Shown: piece after piece, positions 51,577 to 60,521 of the stretch
Layout of the letters: every line of letters starts with the position of its first letter
How positions within the stretch are numbered: position 1 is the stretch's first letter
NCBI RefSeq assembly: GCF_036985595.1
Contig: NZ_BTPU01000025.1
Span: forward strand, 62,001-126,000
Length of the DNA: 64,000 nucleotides
Direction of reading: 5' to 3'
From: Vallitalea maricola
Lineage (GTDB): Bacteria > Bacillota > Clostridia > Lachnospirales > Vallitaleaceae
The notes under the pieces: model-generated
Databases searched by the model: none
The model's input: the letters and a program-made list of their open reading frames with translations, nothing else
What the model was told of the DNA's origin: nothing
Translations under genes and position numbers: made by a program

Positions 51577-51768
51577 TTAATCTTCAACTAATAAATCACT
51601 TACTTTAACATCTAAAGCTTTTGCTATTTTCTCTAATGTCTCAATTGTAGGTGATTCTTTATAATTTTCTAATTTGGATATTGTTGCTTTGGATATTCCA
51701 GCTTTTTTGGCTAACTGTGATTTGTTGTAATTCTTAATTTCTCTAATTTCTCTAATTCTAAATAACAT
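51577..51768 (-). CDS. Small XRE/Cro-type regulator
   Basis: The 63-residue protein is a single helix-turn-helix domain of the Cro/C1 type: MLFRIREIREIKN, then NKSQLAKKAGISKATISKLE and SPTIETLEKIAKALDVKVSD. Proteins of this size are phage-, plasmid- or toxin-antitoxin-type regulators or stand-alone repressors. The ATG at 51768 uses GGTGGG upstream; a GTG four codons earlier is possible. It stands alone, and no toxin partner is visible. Confidence 0.88.
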   Translation of the reverse strand: MLFRIREIREIKNYNKSQLAKKAGISKATISKLENYKESPTIETLEKIAKALDVKVSDLLVED

Positions 51769-52032
51769 ATGTCCCACCACGCAAGTTTTTTTTAATTATA
51801 CTTTACATTAGAGATATAGATATTTCACTAGGTAAATACTGGGAATTTACAAAATCAATAAGTACTTGCTGAAAATTAGATTAATGAAGTGTTGGATATA
51901 ACAAATATGTAATCTATTATAGCATATAAAACTACTATTATAATAGATATTAATGTATGTTTTTTATATTCCATTTTCTTAATATTTTCATATAACAATT
52001 CAACAGTCCCTAATCCTATTTAATTTATAACA

Positions 52033-52647
52033 CTATTTACTTACAATATATTCTATAAGCTTTCTACATTCTTCACTACCTGCTTCTCCTTCAAACGCAT
52101 TCTTAAATAGTATATATCCTTCTTCGTCATTCTCCTGTAACCATCTCAATGAATTCTTTACTCCTAGAAACCATTTTCCTTGTAGTTCAAAATATATTTC
52201 TAATGACTCTTTAATCATCCAGTGATGTCTATACATGCCTTCTACATCACCTTTTTTTGTCCTTCTAAACATTTTGAGCAGCCAATCTCTATTAAATTGT
52301 TTTTTCCCTTCATCTAGTCGGGCTGGTCCATCATCATATACTTTTTGTATCTTATTTATAAAATCTTGTGCAATCCCTTTATCATCTAGTAATATTTTGT
52401 TATTTAATATATGGAGATAATTTTCTGGTTCATTCATCTGTTTTGTATCGTATATCCAAACATCCAACTGCTTTCCATTAAATATCTGAGTATCATTACA
52501 GTGTGCTATATCATCCCCGAAACAGATAATATCTATATCACTCTCTTCAGTAAAATCTCCTCTTGCATATGAACCGTATAAAATGATAATATGACATTTA
52601 TATTTTTCTCTTAGATAATCTTTCAATTCCAATAATAATTTATTCAT
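52033..52647 (-). CDS. Nucleotidyltransferase-domain protein
   Basis: The 204-residue protein has the polymerase-beta-like nucleotidyltransferase motif LYGSYARGDFTEESDIDI (GS and DxD catalytic residues, about 24-41), as in aminoglycoside- and protein-modifying or MNT-type enzymes, and a C-terminal helical domain with RRTKKGDVEGMYRHHWMIKE. The target is unknown. The ATG at 52647 uses GAAGGAG; it is nested at the end of the DUF1287 gene, so the two are coupled. No HEPN partner gene is adjacent, although the C-terminal half itself may be HEPN-like. Confidence 0.8.
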   Translation of the reverse strand: MNKLLLELKDYLREKYKCHIIILYGSYARGDFTEESDIDIICFGDDIAHCNDTQIFNGKQLDVWIYDTKQMNEPENYLHILNNKILLDDKGIAQDFINKIQKVYDDGPARLDEGKKQFNRDWLLKMFRRTKKGDVEGMYRHHWMIKESLEIYFELQGKWFLGVKNSLRWLQENDEEGYILFKNAFEGEAGSEECRKLIEYIVSK

Positions 52648-52658
52648 ATAAAGCTCCT

Positions 52659-53342
52659 TCAAATTTCAATATTAACAAATCTAAAATGCCCTATAATGTT
52701 ATTACCATCACTCCATTTCAGCAATCTATCCTCTTCTTTTGGATAATTATAGGAATTGTGTATAACATACGGTACACCATCTTTCCTTCTCTTATTAGAG
52801 ATGATTGCAATATGGTCTGGATGAGATAAAATCACAATATCTCCTCCCTGCCACTGAGTAAGATTATTCTTATCATATGGCATAACTTCTATAGGTAGAT
52901 TAGTCATGTATTTCTTCATGAAAACATATTGATTCTTTACCCTTCTAAAATCAATATTTGTATCAATCTTATCAATTCTTGGATAATCATCAGGGTTTAG
53001 TTCTATATCTTTATCCATGTTATCTTTCAAGATATAACCTGCATTATCAAGAGCTCTCCATATTACATCGGTACACACTCCTTCATCTTCTGGAGGATAT
53101 CCTCCTGCATAATAACCACTTTTATATTTTGTATGATTCTTAACCTCTTTTTTAGCACCTTCAATTATATCTGCTTGATCGTTTAATCCATCTTTGTCCA
53201 AATCATATACACAGCTGATAGTTTCTATATTGATTGACGGTCTAAAAACATAAAACACATCATCATGTTTATATTTATTATAAATCCCAAAAGCAATAAG
53301 TAATATAACTCCTATTCCTATTAATTTTATACCCTTTTTCAA
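52659..53342 (-). CDS. DUF1287 family (papain-like fold) exported protein
   Basis: The 227-residue protein has an N-terminal membrane helix or signal (about 5-22) and the DUF1287 core: YYAGGYPPEDEGVCTDVIWR (Cys about 89, the candidate nucleophile), QWQGGDIVILSHPDHIAIIS (His) and VIHNSY. The fold is related to NlpC/P60 and transglutaminase-like enzymes, so peptidoglycan or peptide hydrolysis is possible but unproven. The start is TTG behind AAGGTGA. It is the middle gene of the C39/DUF1287/nucleotidyltransferase operon. Confidence 0.88.
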   Translation of the reverse strand: MKKGIKLIGIGVILLIAFGIYNKYKHDDVFYVFRPSINIETISCVYDLDKDGLNDQADIIEGAKKEVKNHTKYKSGYYAGGYPPEDEGVCTDVIWRALDNAGYILKDNMDKDIELNPDDYPRIDKIDTNIDFRRVKNQYVFMKKYMTNLPIEVMPYDKNNLTQWQGGDIVILSHPDHIAIISNKRRKDGVPYVIHNSYNYPKEEDRLLKWSDGNNIIGHFRFVNIEI

Positions 53343-53356
53343 TATTTAATCACCTT

Positions 53357-56131
53357 CTACTTATAAATCAAGATGGCTTGTCTCCCCATATCTTCCCAGC
53401 CAATCTTGAAATCTTTTCTTGGCTTCTTCCTCAACATATTTTTGGATGGGTCATTAAAGTAAACGTATTTATCATCATACCCTATGACAAGTACTGAATG
53501 TGATGTATAACTTATTTCCATGATACCATTAGGGGTCACCCACTGTTGAATAGATGACATTGGTACTTTATTATATATATTAGGCGAGCTTACCCATACT
53601 GGTTTACCTGTACCTACGTAATATAAGACATCTTCAAAATTGCTTCCAGATATATTAAGAATATCAGAAGAGTATTTCTCAGCTAGTTCCACTATTGGTT
53701 CATTGTAAACAGAATATCCTTTATTGGCTACATTAGCTATATCACCAACAAATCCTGAATGTGGATCTCCAAAATTAATCATTCCATCAACAATAGTATA
53801 TTTTGTGTTATCTTTAATTACCTCATTGGCTAACTGCATCTTATCCACCTTATCAGTCCTATAATGATTAAGCAACATTGCAAGACTGGTTACTTCACAT
53901 CCTCTAGGCAACTCTGGTTTTTGTGGAATAACAGGTATACCTTGTATTTTCATAGAACTTCTAAAGTCATTTTGATACATTATTTTGTTATTATCTTTAT
54001 CAGCTTTTAAAATAAAAGAATTATATCCATACTCTTTTTTTGCATTTAATGCTTGAGTTATATTGTCATAAACAGCTTTTATCTTACCTTGATTTATTAA
54101 TTGGTAATGCTCATCTATAGAAGCAGGGTTATATTTTATTCTTTTATTGCCTTGATATATATTCTTAACAGTATTTTTCTTCTCAACTTCATCACACTCT
54201 TTAAAATTATCGCTATTAATTGTAATTATATCATATCCTAGGGGTGATTCTATTGTATCTATTATGTAAGTTATTTCCTTATCCTTGGTATTCAAAACAA
54301 ATTCCTCTTGTTTAACTGTTTGAGTTTTTACTTTTGAATATCTAGGATTAGCATTGATTGTTTCAACTTTTTTTACCGTAGTCAATTTAATCCCATTTAT
54401 TGAGATTTCTACACTGGAATAAAAATTCCCTTTAGTCGGTATACATTCTTGAATAACTTTACCTGTAGAGTCCAATACTTGTACTTTATCATAGTAATAG
54501 CTTACTTCCCCATTTAACTTTTCTATAGTCTCATGTACATCATAATAACCTATAATTATATAATCTTTATAATTGCCTATGAGATTATTATTATATGCAC
54601 CATCATTTATGTTAACTTCTTCTGCGGAACTACCGTTTATAATTATACCTCTAACATTTTTGTTCAATTTGGTGTTACTATTTTCATTCCAGAAGATTGC
54701 TTTTCTATCTCTTGTGATAGTAATATTATCTTTATTAAATGGAATATCATCAGTTATATTAACAACACTTCTATTAGCAAAATTAAATTGATATAGCCCT
54801 CCATCTAAAATAGTATACATTAGATTATTGCCTTTTGGTCTATAAATATAACTATTGATATAATAATCCATCTTATCAAATCCATAAGGTAAATTGACAA
54901 AACCTAAGTTTTCATTATTTCCTAGGTAATAATTAAATTCATATAATGCAATCCCATTATCCCCTTGATATTTTCCTGTATTCATATACCCATATACAAT
55001 ATAATTAATATTACCTTCATCATCTAGGCTGTTAATCTTTATTTTATGAGTATTATAATTATCTACAATATAATCGCTATCTAATTTATCAAAACCAAAT
55101 ACTTTAGTTAGTTTGTTGGTTGTATTGTCAAAAAGCCATAGTTGATTGTTTTTTACAAAAGAATAAAATCTCATATTATCAGATTGCTCTTTGGAAGTTA
55201 TAATATCATTATCTCCAGAACCGACTATTATTTGTTTATTAGCTTTGTCAAAATAAGGATCAGTTTTAGTATATCCTTTTCTTTCAAAAGAATTTATTCT
55301 TACCTGTTCTCTACCTACAATTTCATACTTTTCAACGAAATCCCAATATTCAAATTCATGATTTGCTCTTACTGCTATTGTGTAAGCTAATTGTACCTGA
55401 TAGATGCTGTTATTATTATCAATATTAGTTATACGGATTATTGGTTCATTCATCTTTACAATGTCTTTATCATAATTCCATATAATATTATCTAATTGTG
55501 AATTATTGTTAACATAGTTAAATGAACCGGATTCTGATGTGCCTGTCCCAGTTACTAAACTACTTATCATTTTCTTATTCTTGTCAAAAGTGGCATTATG
55601 AAACTTCATAACTTTTTCATTAATCTCATCAATTATGTTATTGTCATCCAAATAAAAATGTTGATAGTATCTTAAGGATGTTTTACCTCTGTCATTATAA
55701 TTTATATTTAAAACATAAGGATAGTCCTTTTTATCTAACTTAGGAATGATTAAGTTAGCAATAGTGTGATCATCTTTAATAATAATGTTTCTTTTATTAA
55801 TATTTGATTTAATCACAGATTTACCTGTAAGAGTATCAATGATTTCATAAGATACTTTACCCGTTTTTGAAGTAATAGTCATATACAATTCTATTACCTG
55901 GTCAGAATTAAAATTAGTATAACAATCTCCTGTCAGCATATCCATCTTATCCACATATGGATACATTACATTATATAGTATATTATCCTTTTTGATAATT
56001 ATAATGGGAGATGTATCCAATCCCTTTGAAATAGTTGGTATCATATCTTCTTTATTTCTTATATATGTAAATGAAACCAGCATAGATATTAGCAAAATCA
56101 ATAATATTAATCTGAAACCTAGTTTTTTCAC
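53357..56131 (-). CDS. Large exported protein with C-terminal C39-like peptidase domain
   Basis: The 924-residue protein has an N-terminal signal or membrane helix (KKLGFRLILLILLISMLVSF). It is followed by about 680 residues of mostly beta structure that I do not recognise, perhaps a propeller, with WLFDNTTNKLTKVFGFD and NLMYTILDGGLYQF. At the end (about 755-924) is a papain-like C39-type domain with PRGCEVTSLAML (Cys nucleophile), SHSVLVIGYD (His) and YFNDPSK (Asp). No bacteriocin transporter adjoins, so it is not a standard C39 leader peptidase. The GTG at 56131 is chosen for AAGGATG upstream; an ATG 17 codons earlier has none. First gene of its operon. Confidence 0.8.
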   Translation of the reverse strand: MKKLGFRLILLILLISMLVSFTYIRNKEDMIPTISKGLDTSPIIIIKKDNILYNVMYPYVDKMDMLTGDCYTNFNSDQVIELYMTITSKTGKVSYEIIDTLTGKSVIKSNINKRNIIIKDDHTIANLIIPKLDKKDYPYVLNINYNDRGKTSLRYYQHFYLDDNNIIDEINEKVMKFHNATFDKNKKMISSLVTGTGTSESGSFNYVNNNSQLDNIIWNYDKDIVKMNEPIIRITNIDNNNSIYQVQLAYTIAVRANHEFEYWDFVEKYEIVGREQVRINSFERKGYTKTDPYFDKANKQIIVGSGDNDIITSKEQSDNMRFYSFVKNNQLWLFDNTTNKLTKVFGFDKLDSDYIVDNYNTHKIKINSLDDEGNINYIVYGYMNTGKYQGDNGIALYEFNYYLGNNENLGFVNLPYGFDKMDYYINSYIYRPKGNNLMYTILDGGLYQFNFANRSVVNITDDIPFNKDNITITRDRKAIFWNENSNTKLNKNVRGIIINGSSAEEVNINDGAYNNNLIGNYKDYIIIGYYDVHETIEKLNGEVSYYYDKVQVLDSTGKVIQECIPTKGNFYSSVEISINGIKLTTVKKVETINANPRYSKVKTQTVKQEEFVLNTKDKEITYIIDTIESPLGYDIITINSDNFKECDEVEKKNTVKNIYQGNKRIKYNPASIDEHYQLINQGKIKAVYDNITQALNAKKEYGYNSFILKADKDNNKIMYQNDFRSSMKIQGIPVIPQKPELPRGCEVTSLAMLLNHYRTDKVDKMQLANEVIKDNTKYTIVDGMINFGDPHSGFVGDIANVANKGYSVYNEPIVELAEKYSSDILNISGSNFEDVLYYVGTGKPVWVSSPNIYNKVPMSSIQQWVTPNGIMEISYTSHSVLVIGYDDKYVYFNDPSKNMLRKKPRKDFKIGWEDMGRQAILIYK

Positions 56132-56321
56132 GTAATCACATCCTTGCAGTCCTCTTGAAATTATATATTTAATAAGTAGCATATACTCTTATATAAAAGT
56201 TATCAGAGGCAACTACAAATGTCAATTATAATGACATTTTTTTCTGCAATTTTAGTGAAATAAGACTATTATTCTTATGTCTTTAATATTATATACCTCA
56301 TACAAATTATCTTTATAATAT

Positions 56322-56350
56322 TTGACGTATCACAATTACATAATTACAAT
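56322..56350 (+). promoter_or_regulatory. Promoter of the alpha-glucosidase gene
   Basis: TTGACG (56322-56327), 17 bp, TACAAT (56345-56350) lies about 48 bases before the start. I see no clear CcpA (cre) site. Confidence 0.6.
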
Positions 56351-56397
56351 TAAACTAGGTAGATTTATAATTAAGGCAAATTTGGGAGGTAAAGCTT

Positions 56398-58017
56398 ATG
56401 GGGAAAAGAGCACCAAAAACTGATACTTGGTGGAAAAATGGGGTTATCTATCAAATCTATCCTAGAAGTTTTATGGATAGTAATGGAGATGGTATAGGCG
56501 ATATCAAAGGTATAACAAGAAAACTTGATTATCTCAATGATGGCACAGAAAATTCTCTAGGAATTGACGCAATATGGCTGTCACCAATATATCCCTCTCC
56601 TATGAAGGACTTTGGATATGACATTAGTGATTACATGGATATTGATTCAATGTTTGGAAGCCTAGATGATTTTAAAGTTCTTTTACAAGAAGCTCATAAA
56701 CGTAACATACGAATTATTATGGACCTGGTAATTAATCACTCGTCCGATGAACATCCTTGGTTTATTGAATCCCGCAAAAGCAAAGATAGTGTGAAAAGAG
56801 ACTGGTATCTTTGGCAGCCAGCTGATAAAAAACGTCCTAACAACTGGATATCTTACTTTGAATTACATAATGCTTGGTGGCTTGATAAAACAACCAACGA
56901 ATATTATCTAGGTACATTTACTAAAAATCAACCAGAAGTCAATTGGAGAAACAAAGACCTAAAAAAAGCTATGTATGATGTAATAAAATATTGGTTTGAT
57001 ATGGGTATTGATGGATTTAGAATGGATGTAGTCAATTGGTACATAAAAGATAAGAGTTTAAGGAATAATCCATGGAAAATATCCTTTTCTCCTCCTTCAT
57101 TGCAAAAACATATATATGATAGAAATCAACCAGAAAGTCATCAGATATGTAAAGAGATTAGAGATATCACTAATACGTACAAAGATAAAGTCCTTATTGG
57201 AGAAATCTATACCAATGACGTGAAAGAAGCAGTATCATATCACGGTTCTAATAATGATGAATTGCATATGGCTTTCAACTTTAACTTCTTATTCCAAAAA
57301 TGGAGCGCAAAATCATTCTATAATAGTATAATGGATTGGTATAATCTACTACCAACTGATTCATGGCCGAATTTTACTCTTAGCAATCATGACCAACCAA
57401 GACATTATTATCGTTACAAACATGGTAATGACTCTGATGCAAGAGCCAAAGTTGCTGCTGCTATGTTACTTACCCTGAAAGGAACTCCGTTTATATATTA
57501 TGGTGAAGAAATAGGAATGACCTGTGAAAAAATACCTAAAAATTCACTGAAAGATCCTCTAGGTATTAAGGGATGGCCTATAATCAAAGGCAGAGATTCC
57601 GAAAGAACACCTATGCAGTGGGACAATACCGATAATGCGGGTTTTTCTAATAATACTCCATGGCTTCCTATCAATAAAGATTATACACATAAAAATGTTG
57701 AAAGCCAAAAAGATGACCCTGACTCATTATTATCTTTTTATCGCTCACTAATATGGTTTAGAAAAAATACACCTTGTCTATCAAATGGTGATATAGAATT
57801 CCTGATACAAGAACCAAATAAAATCCTTGCCTATAAAAGAACTTATAAACAAGAACAATGCATAATAATACTTAACTTTTCTAGTAAAACAATTCCTTGT
57901 CCTATTAATATAGCTAAGAACTATAATGTTTTGTTTAGTACCCATAGAAAAAAATACAGTCCTTTCAAACTAGAGAATATCAAACTTAATCCATATGAAA
58001 TCATTATAGCTGATTAA
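56398..58017 (+). CDS. GH13 alpha-glucosidase (oligo-1,6-glucosidase type)
   Basis: It hydrolyses alpha-1,6 or alpha-1,4 bonds of short malto- or isomalto-oligosaccharides in the cytoplasm. The 539-residue product has all GH13 regions: MDLVINHSSDEH, GFRMDVVNW (nucleophile Asp210), LIGEIYT (acid/base Glu269) and LSNHDQPR (Asp332), with a YQIYPRSFMDSNGDGIGDI calcium-type start. Val in GFRMDVV is seen in the oligo-1,6-glucosidase group (GH13_31). The linkage preference is not certain. GGGAGGT precedes the ATG. It is a single-gene unit with no sugar transporter adjoining; it could supply glucose to the glg pathway. Confidence 0.93.
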   Translation: MGKRAPKTDTWWKNGVIYQIYPRSFMDSNGDGIGDIKGITRKLDYLNDGTENSLGIDAIWLSPIYPSPMKDFGYDISDYMDIDSMFGSLDDFKVLLQEAHKRNIRIIMDLVINHSSDEHPWFIESRKSKDSVKRDWYLWQPADKKRPNNWISYFELHNAWWLDKTTNEYYLGTFTKNQPEVNWRNKDLKKAMYDVIKYWFDMGIDGFRMDVVNWYIKDKSLRNNPWKISFSPPSLQKHIYDRNQPESHQICKEIRDITNTYKDKVLIGEIYTNDVKEAVSYHGSNNDELHMAFNFNFLFQKWSAKSFYNSIMDWYNLLPTDSWPNFTLSNHDQPRHYYRYKHGNDSDARAKVAAAMLLTLKGTPFIYYGEEIGMTCEKIPKNSLKDPLGIKGWPIIKGRDSERTPMQWDNTDNAGFSNNTPWLPINKDYTHKNVESQKDDPDSLLSFYRSLIWFRKNTPCLSNGDIEFLIQEPNKILAYKRTYKQEQCIIILNFSSKTIPCPINIAKNYNVLFSTHRKKYSPFKLENIKLNPYEIIIAD

Positions 58018-58158
58018 GAGATAATTCAAATAAACTTTACTTAGAAATCTAATTCAAATAGAAATTTAGCAAAATTCTATCTATAAAATCCTTATATGTG
58101 TTTGGAAGGGGTGAGTTATCGGGATTAAAAGATAGAATTATGCTATAAACCTACTTAA

Positions 58159-58974
58159 TTAACCTAACGCCACATCTAATGTCATCATTACAGCAAATCC
58201 AATCAAAGTACCTATTGTTGCTATATCAGAATGTTTTTCATATTGTGACTCAGGTATTAATTCTTCTACAACTACATATATCATAGCTCCTGCTGCAAAA
58301 GCTAGAGCATATGGTAAAATAGGTTTCATAACTATGACTGCTAATGCACCAAGAACACCTGCTATAGGCTCTACAATACCAGATGCTTGACCATAGAAGA
58401 AGCTTTTTCTTCTCGACACTCCTTCTCTCCTAAGGGGGATAGAAACAGCGGCCCCTTCTGGAAAATTCTGAATTCCAATACCAATAGCTAGCGCTACTGC
58501 ACCTGCAATCGTTGCAGATGGTAAATTTGCCGCTACTGCACCAAAAGCGACTCCTACAGCTAACCCTTCTGGTATATTATGAAGAGTAATTGCAAGAACT
58601 AATAAAATACTCCTCTGCCAGCTGGTCTTAATACCTTCTGCATTATCAGTGGAAACTCCTCTATGTAGGTGAGGCATTATCTTATCAACTATCCCTAGAA
58701 AAGCTCCTCCTGCCAAAAATCCTACCAAAGCTGGAATGAATGAAGGTATAGAAGAAGATTCTTCAGTCATTTCAATAGCTGGTGCTAATAATGACCAAAA
58801 ACTTGCTGCTATCATAACACCTGCCGCAAAACCTAACATACCATCAAGAACTTTTTTATTTATTGTCTTGAAAAAGAATACAAGCGATGCACCTAAAGCA
58901 GTTAAAAGCCATGTAAATAATGTTCCTATCAAAGCTTGTATTACTGGATCCAGACTTAAAAACCAATTAGCCAT
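58159..58974 (-). CDS. ZIP family divalent-metal transporter
   Basis: ZIP proteins move zinc or related divalent metals into the cytoplasm. The 271-residue protein has eight membrane helices; the metal sites are HNIPEGLAVGVAF (helix 4) and QNFPEGAAVSIPL (helix 5), the signature of the GufA/ZupT subgroup, and EELIPES occurs near the end. AGAGGGATA precedes the ATG. There is no metal-regulator gene close by. Single-gene unit. Confidence 0.93.
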   Translation of the reverse strand: MANWFLSLDPVIQALIGTLFTWLLTALGASLVFFFKTINKKVLDGMLGFAAGVMIAASFWSLLAPAIEMTEESSSIPSFIPALVGFLAGGAFLGIVDKIMPHLHRGVSTDNAEGIKTSWQRSILLVLAITLHNIPEGLAVGVAFGAVAANLPSATIAGAVALAIGIGIQNFPEGAAVSIPLRREGVSRRKSFFYGQASGIVEPIAGVLGALAVIVMKPILPYALAFAAGAMIYVVVEELIPESQYEKHSDIATIGTLIGFAVMMTLDVALG

Positions 58975-59146
58975 ATTATCCCTCTTTTCCCTTGTATATT
59001 TATATTACAATATACAAACCATAATTAATAATTATTATTTGTTAATTAATATTATTATATCATATTTCCTACAATATGCAATTAATTTATGATAAAAAAT
59101 ATACTAGGGATACTTGATAAAATATCAAAAGTCTTTTTAATATATT

Positions 59147-59189
59147 AAAAAGGGTATTCAAAAAATCACCTTTTCAAATACCCTTTTTT
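59147..59189. terminator. Terminator after the basic peptide gene
   Basis: An AAAAGGGTATT/AATACCCTTTT stem (59147-59158 and 59176-59189) with A and T runs on both sides can act in either direction. A perfect 20-bp palindrome, CTTTTTAATATATTAAAAAG (59133-59152), overlaps its left edge. Confidence 0.75.
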
Positions 59190-59190
59190 A

Positions 59191-59373
59191 TCATATATAA
59201 TATTCTTCATCATCTATATTCTTAAGCCATTGATTTTTGTTAACTCTTTTTTGTTTTACCTTTGGTTTACGATGAATATCTTTTGTTTCTTTTGTCTTAC
59301 CTTTAGTTTTATTATTATGTTTTTTTATCCTCTGTTCTTTATCAAGCTCTTTTACTACCTCTTTTCTAGGCAT
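59191..59373 (-). CDS. Small lysine-rich protein
   Basis: I do not recognise this 60-residue protein. More than a third of the residues are Lys or Arg (RIKKHNNKTKGKTKETKD), with an acidic, aromatic end (NIDDEEYYI). It has no membrane segment and is probably disordered, perhaps nucleic-acid binding. The ATG at 59373 uses GGAGG upstream, although the spacing is long (about 11 bases); an ATG six codons earlier is the alternative. A good terminator follows. Confidence 0.55.
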   Translation of the reverse strand: MPRKEVVKELDKEQRIKKHNNKTKGKTKETKDIHRKPKVKQKRVNKNQWLKNIDDEEYYI

Positions 59374-59600
59374 CTCTTTTCTTTCCTCCATTGATAATAT
59401 ATTGATCTTGTTTAAAAATCATTATACCTTTATATCTATAAAATCCCCCCAAATACATATTTTTATAAATAATTATAAATAGCTATCATCTAATGTTCAG
59501 GAAGTTTAATTCTATATCTATTATTATACTATCTAACAAGAAATTTTCATAGTAGAAATTAAGACATAAGTAAAAATTCTGATAGCTTTATAAATTTTCA

Positions 59601-60380
59601 TTAAATGAATTTATCAAAATCGGTAATTTTTTCTTCGAACAAAGTTATTCTCATATCTAATTTATCGACTTTCTCCTGTAACTTCTTTATTCTTTTATCA
59701 ACACTAAGGTTAGAATCTGGAATTACATCCTCAATATTTTTGATACCAAAATACTGTAGACACCCTAACAAGATTTTATCTGCCATGTCATCAATAAAAT
59801 CTTCATCCTGCATCCAATCAACTTGTTCCTTCAGATCCATAAAACTTGCATCAATTAATATTCCCTGCATATTCAAGTGTTTCAGAACATAGTTATTTGA
59901 AGCCTTTATACCTCCACTAATATTATCAAATTGATTATTGATTAAATTAGCTAGGTTCCTGCTTTCAGTATCATTGTTTAAATATAAGATTTTCAGACTA
60001 TTATCAGTATCATCCCAGTTACAAGCCTTAGGGTCATATTGCAATGCTATGTAAACAGATACCCTATCACCTGAGATATCGTCGTATTTGTTTAAATATG
60101 TAGTATAATTCACATTAGCTCTATTTATTCGTATTTCCAATGACATATCATATTCTTCAGGAGAGACATCCAATACTATAAAATTCAAATTCTTAGCTTT
60201 TTCAATAAATTTATTCATAATATCATTATTAAATTTCCTACGTTTAATATAATTGTCATCCTTCACTATAGGTAGTGCCAACCCATCAGAACCATAAATC
60301 TGTTGACTATAGCCTGAATCAACAATCACCAAAGGAAGATATCCCAACTTATCCTTTAATTTCATACCAAAACCATCCAT
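59601..60380 (-). CDS. Amidase_3-fold protein lacking zinc ligands
   Basis: The 259-residue protein aligns by eye with N-acetylmuramoyl-L-alanine amidases (Amidase_3): VIVDSGYSQ at the start, SLEIRINRAN, and near the end NYVLKHLNMQGILIDASF and IDDMADKILLGCLQYFGI. The first zinc His (DAGHG) is Tyr24, the second (ISIHAN) falls in IALQ (Ala112), and the catalytic Glu of VLVE is Asp177 (ILID). A coiled coil ends the protein (about 225-255). There is no signal peptide, so it may act inside the cell as a binding or scaffold protein. The start is uncertain; the ribosome site is weak. Confidence 0.7.
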   Translation of the reverse strand: MDGFGMKLKDKLGYLPLVIVDSGYSQQIYGSDGLALPIVKDDNYIKRRKFNNDIMNKFIEKAKNLNFIVLDVSPEEYDMSLEIRINRANVNYTTYLNKYDDISGDRVSVYIALQYDPKACNWDDTDNSLKILYLNNDTESRNLANLINNQFDNISGGIKASNNYVLKHLNMQGILIDASFMDLKEQVDWMQDEDFIDDMADKILLGCLQYFGIKNIEDVIPDSNLSVDKRIKKLQEKVDKLDMRITLFEEKITDFDKFI

Positions 60381-60469
60381 ATATTCTTATTACTAGTATA
60401 TGCATGTAAATAAAATTATACATATTTTTTTATCAAATAACTTTATATTTTATTCAAATAAATATTTAT

Positions 60470-60503
60470 GGACAGAATATCTTAAGATAGTAGATATTCT
60501 GCC
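60470..60503 (-). terminator. Hairpin after the ABC exporter pair
   Basis: A perfect 10-bp stem (CAGAATATCT, 60473-60482, with AGATATTCTG, 60492-60501) lies about 20 bases past the stop. It lacks a good T run, so termination strength is uncertain. Confidence 0.5.
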
Positions 60504-60521
60504 CTTAATCATAAATGATGA

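Noticed and set aside
51577..51768. Prophage or plasmid module around the small Cro-type regulator
   Set aside because: No integrase, replication or structural phage gene is found nearby, and no attachment-site repeats were seen.
52033..52647. HEPN/MNT toxin-antitoxin pair
   Set aside because: Only the nucleotidyltransferase is present; the neighbour is an exported DUF1287 protein, not a HEPN toxin.
53357..56131. Bacteriocin-processing C39 transporter
   Set aside because: The C39-like domain is at the C-terminus of an exported protein with no ABC domain and no double-Gly peptide gene nearby.
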